Positions 5,195 through 5,310 of a stretch of DNA of 5,310 nucleotides are shown here, in pieces. Location: positions 1-5,310 of the forward strand of contig DAOVDY010000077.1 in NCBI GenBank assembly GCA_030669265.1, read 5' to 3'. Both the position numbers and the translations under genes were made by a program. The notes beneath the pieces were generated by a model. It searched no databases and had not been told where the DNA came from. It worked only from the letters and a program-made list of their open reading frames with translations. The first letter of the stretch is position 1, and the number at the start of each line of letters is the position of its first letter. Origin of the DNA: Desulfobacteraceae bacterium (GTDB lineage Bacteria; Desulfobacterota; DSM-4660; Desulfatiglandales; B25-G16).

Positions 5195-5304
5195 TAGTCC
5201 CTCGATTCATAAATTCGATGACGTATTTATTTACTCCATTCGGCCCGAGCAGTTCGGCCTTGAGCTCACTGCCGAAAGGCTCATGGCCGAGGGCGGGACT
5301 AAGT
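5192..5304. repeat. Palindromic repeat element at the right edge
   Basis: ACTTAGTCCC, starting at 5192/5193, is inverted exactly as GGGACTAAGT at 5295-5304, about 110 bp in all. Inside, CGGCCTTGAGC (5255-5265) pairs with GCTCATGGCCG (5279-5289) with one mismatch. The left side of that stem is also partly duplicated (CGGCCCGAGC at 5241-5250). The G+C-rich stems contrast with the A/T-rich surroundings, typical of REP-like dispersed repeats. It separates hslV from whatever follows. Confidence 0.5.
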
Positions 5305-5310
5305 GCTGCC

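Noticed and set aside
1..5310. CRISPR array, tRNA or rRNA gene
   Set aside because: No regularly spaced repeats of 23 nt or more, no T-arm/anticodon arrangement and no rRNA sequence were seen on either strand.

Overview
The window is A+T-rich bacterial DNA with ordinary chromosomal gene content. Nothing in it fixes the species. A stand-alone siroheme-type dehydrogenase, a CooT-family nickel protein, an orphan radical SAM enzyme, an HslV peptidase and several palindromic or heptamer-type intergenic repeats suggest an anaerobe of an environmental lineage. An anammox-type planctomycete (Brocadiales) is my impression only; deltaproteobacteria or other anaerobic phyla are equally compatible.

Left part (1-1764), minus strand: a 386-residue radical SAM protein is followed 61 nt downstream by the 5' part of a precorrin-2 dehydrogenase gene (sirC/MET8 family) that runs off the left edge. 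They are probably co-transcribed, which ties the radical SAM enzyme loosely to tetrapyrrole metabolism.

Middle (about 1663-2784): 1.1 kb with no convincing gene. It holds a roughly 200-bp element bounded by a perfect 13-bp inverted repeat and short heptamer arrays, then a nested cruciform-like palindrome of about 100-135 bp. Last comes a control region for the next operon: an 18-bp palindrome overlapping a consensus -35 box, followed by a terminator-like stem-loop with a T tract.

Nickel pair (2785-3312), plus strand: a CooT-family protein (62 aa) with the family's N-terminal Met-Cys, and an 83-aa helical protein with a natural His5 run. They probably form a two-gene operon for handling nickel or a similar metal, perhaps for CO dehydrogenase or another nickel enzyme encoded elsewhere.

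Right part (3555-5123), plus strand: a complete XerC/CodV-type tyrosine recombinase and the HslV (ClpQ) peptidase, the order of the classic xerC/codV-hslV-hslU cluster. The best hslV start is a TTG with a near-perfect Shine-Dalgarno sequence, giving an 18-residue propeptide before the catalytic Thr. A strong hairpin lies between the two genes. After hslV come further imperfect palindromic repeats. hslU is not seen and would have to lie beyond the right edge if present.

I found no clear new multi-gene system. The points most worth following are the cooT control region, the nested palindrome and the CooT/His-rich pair.
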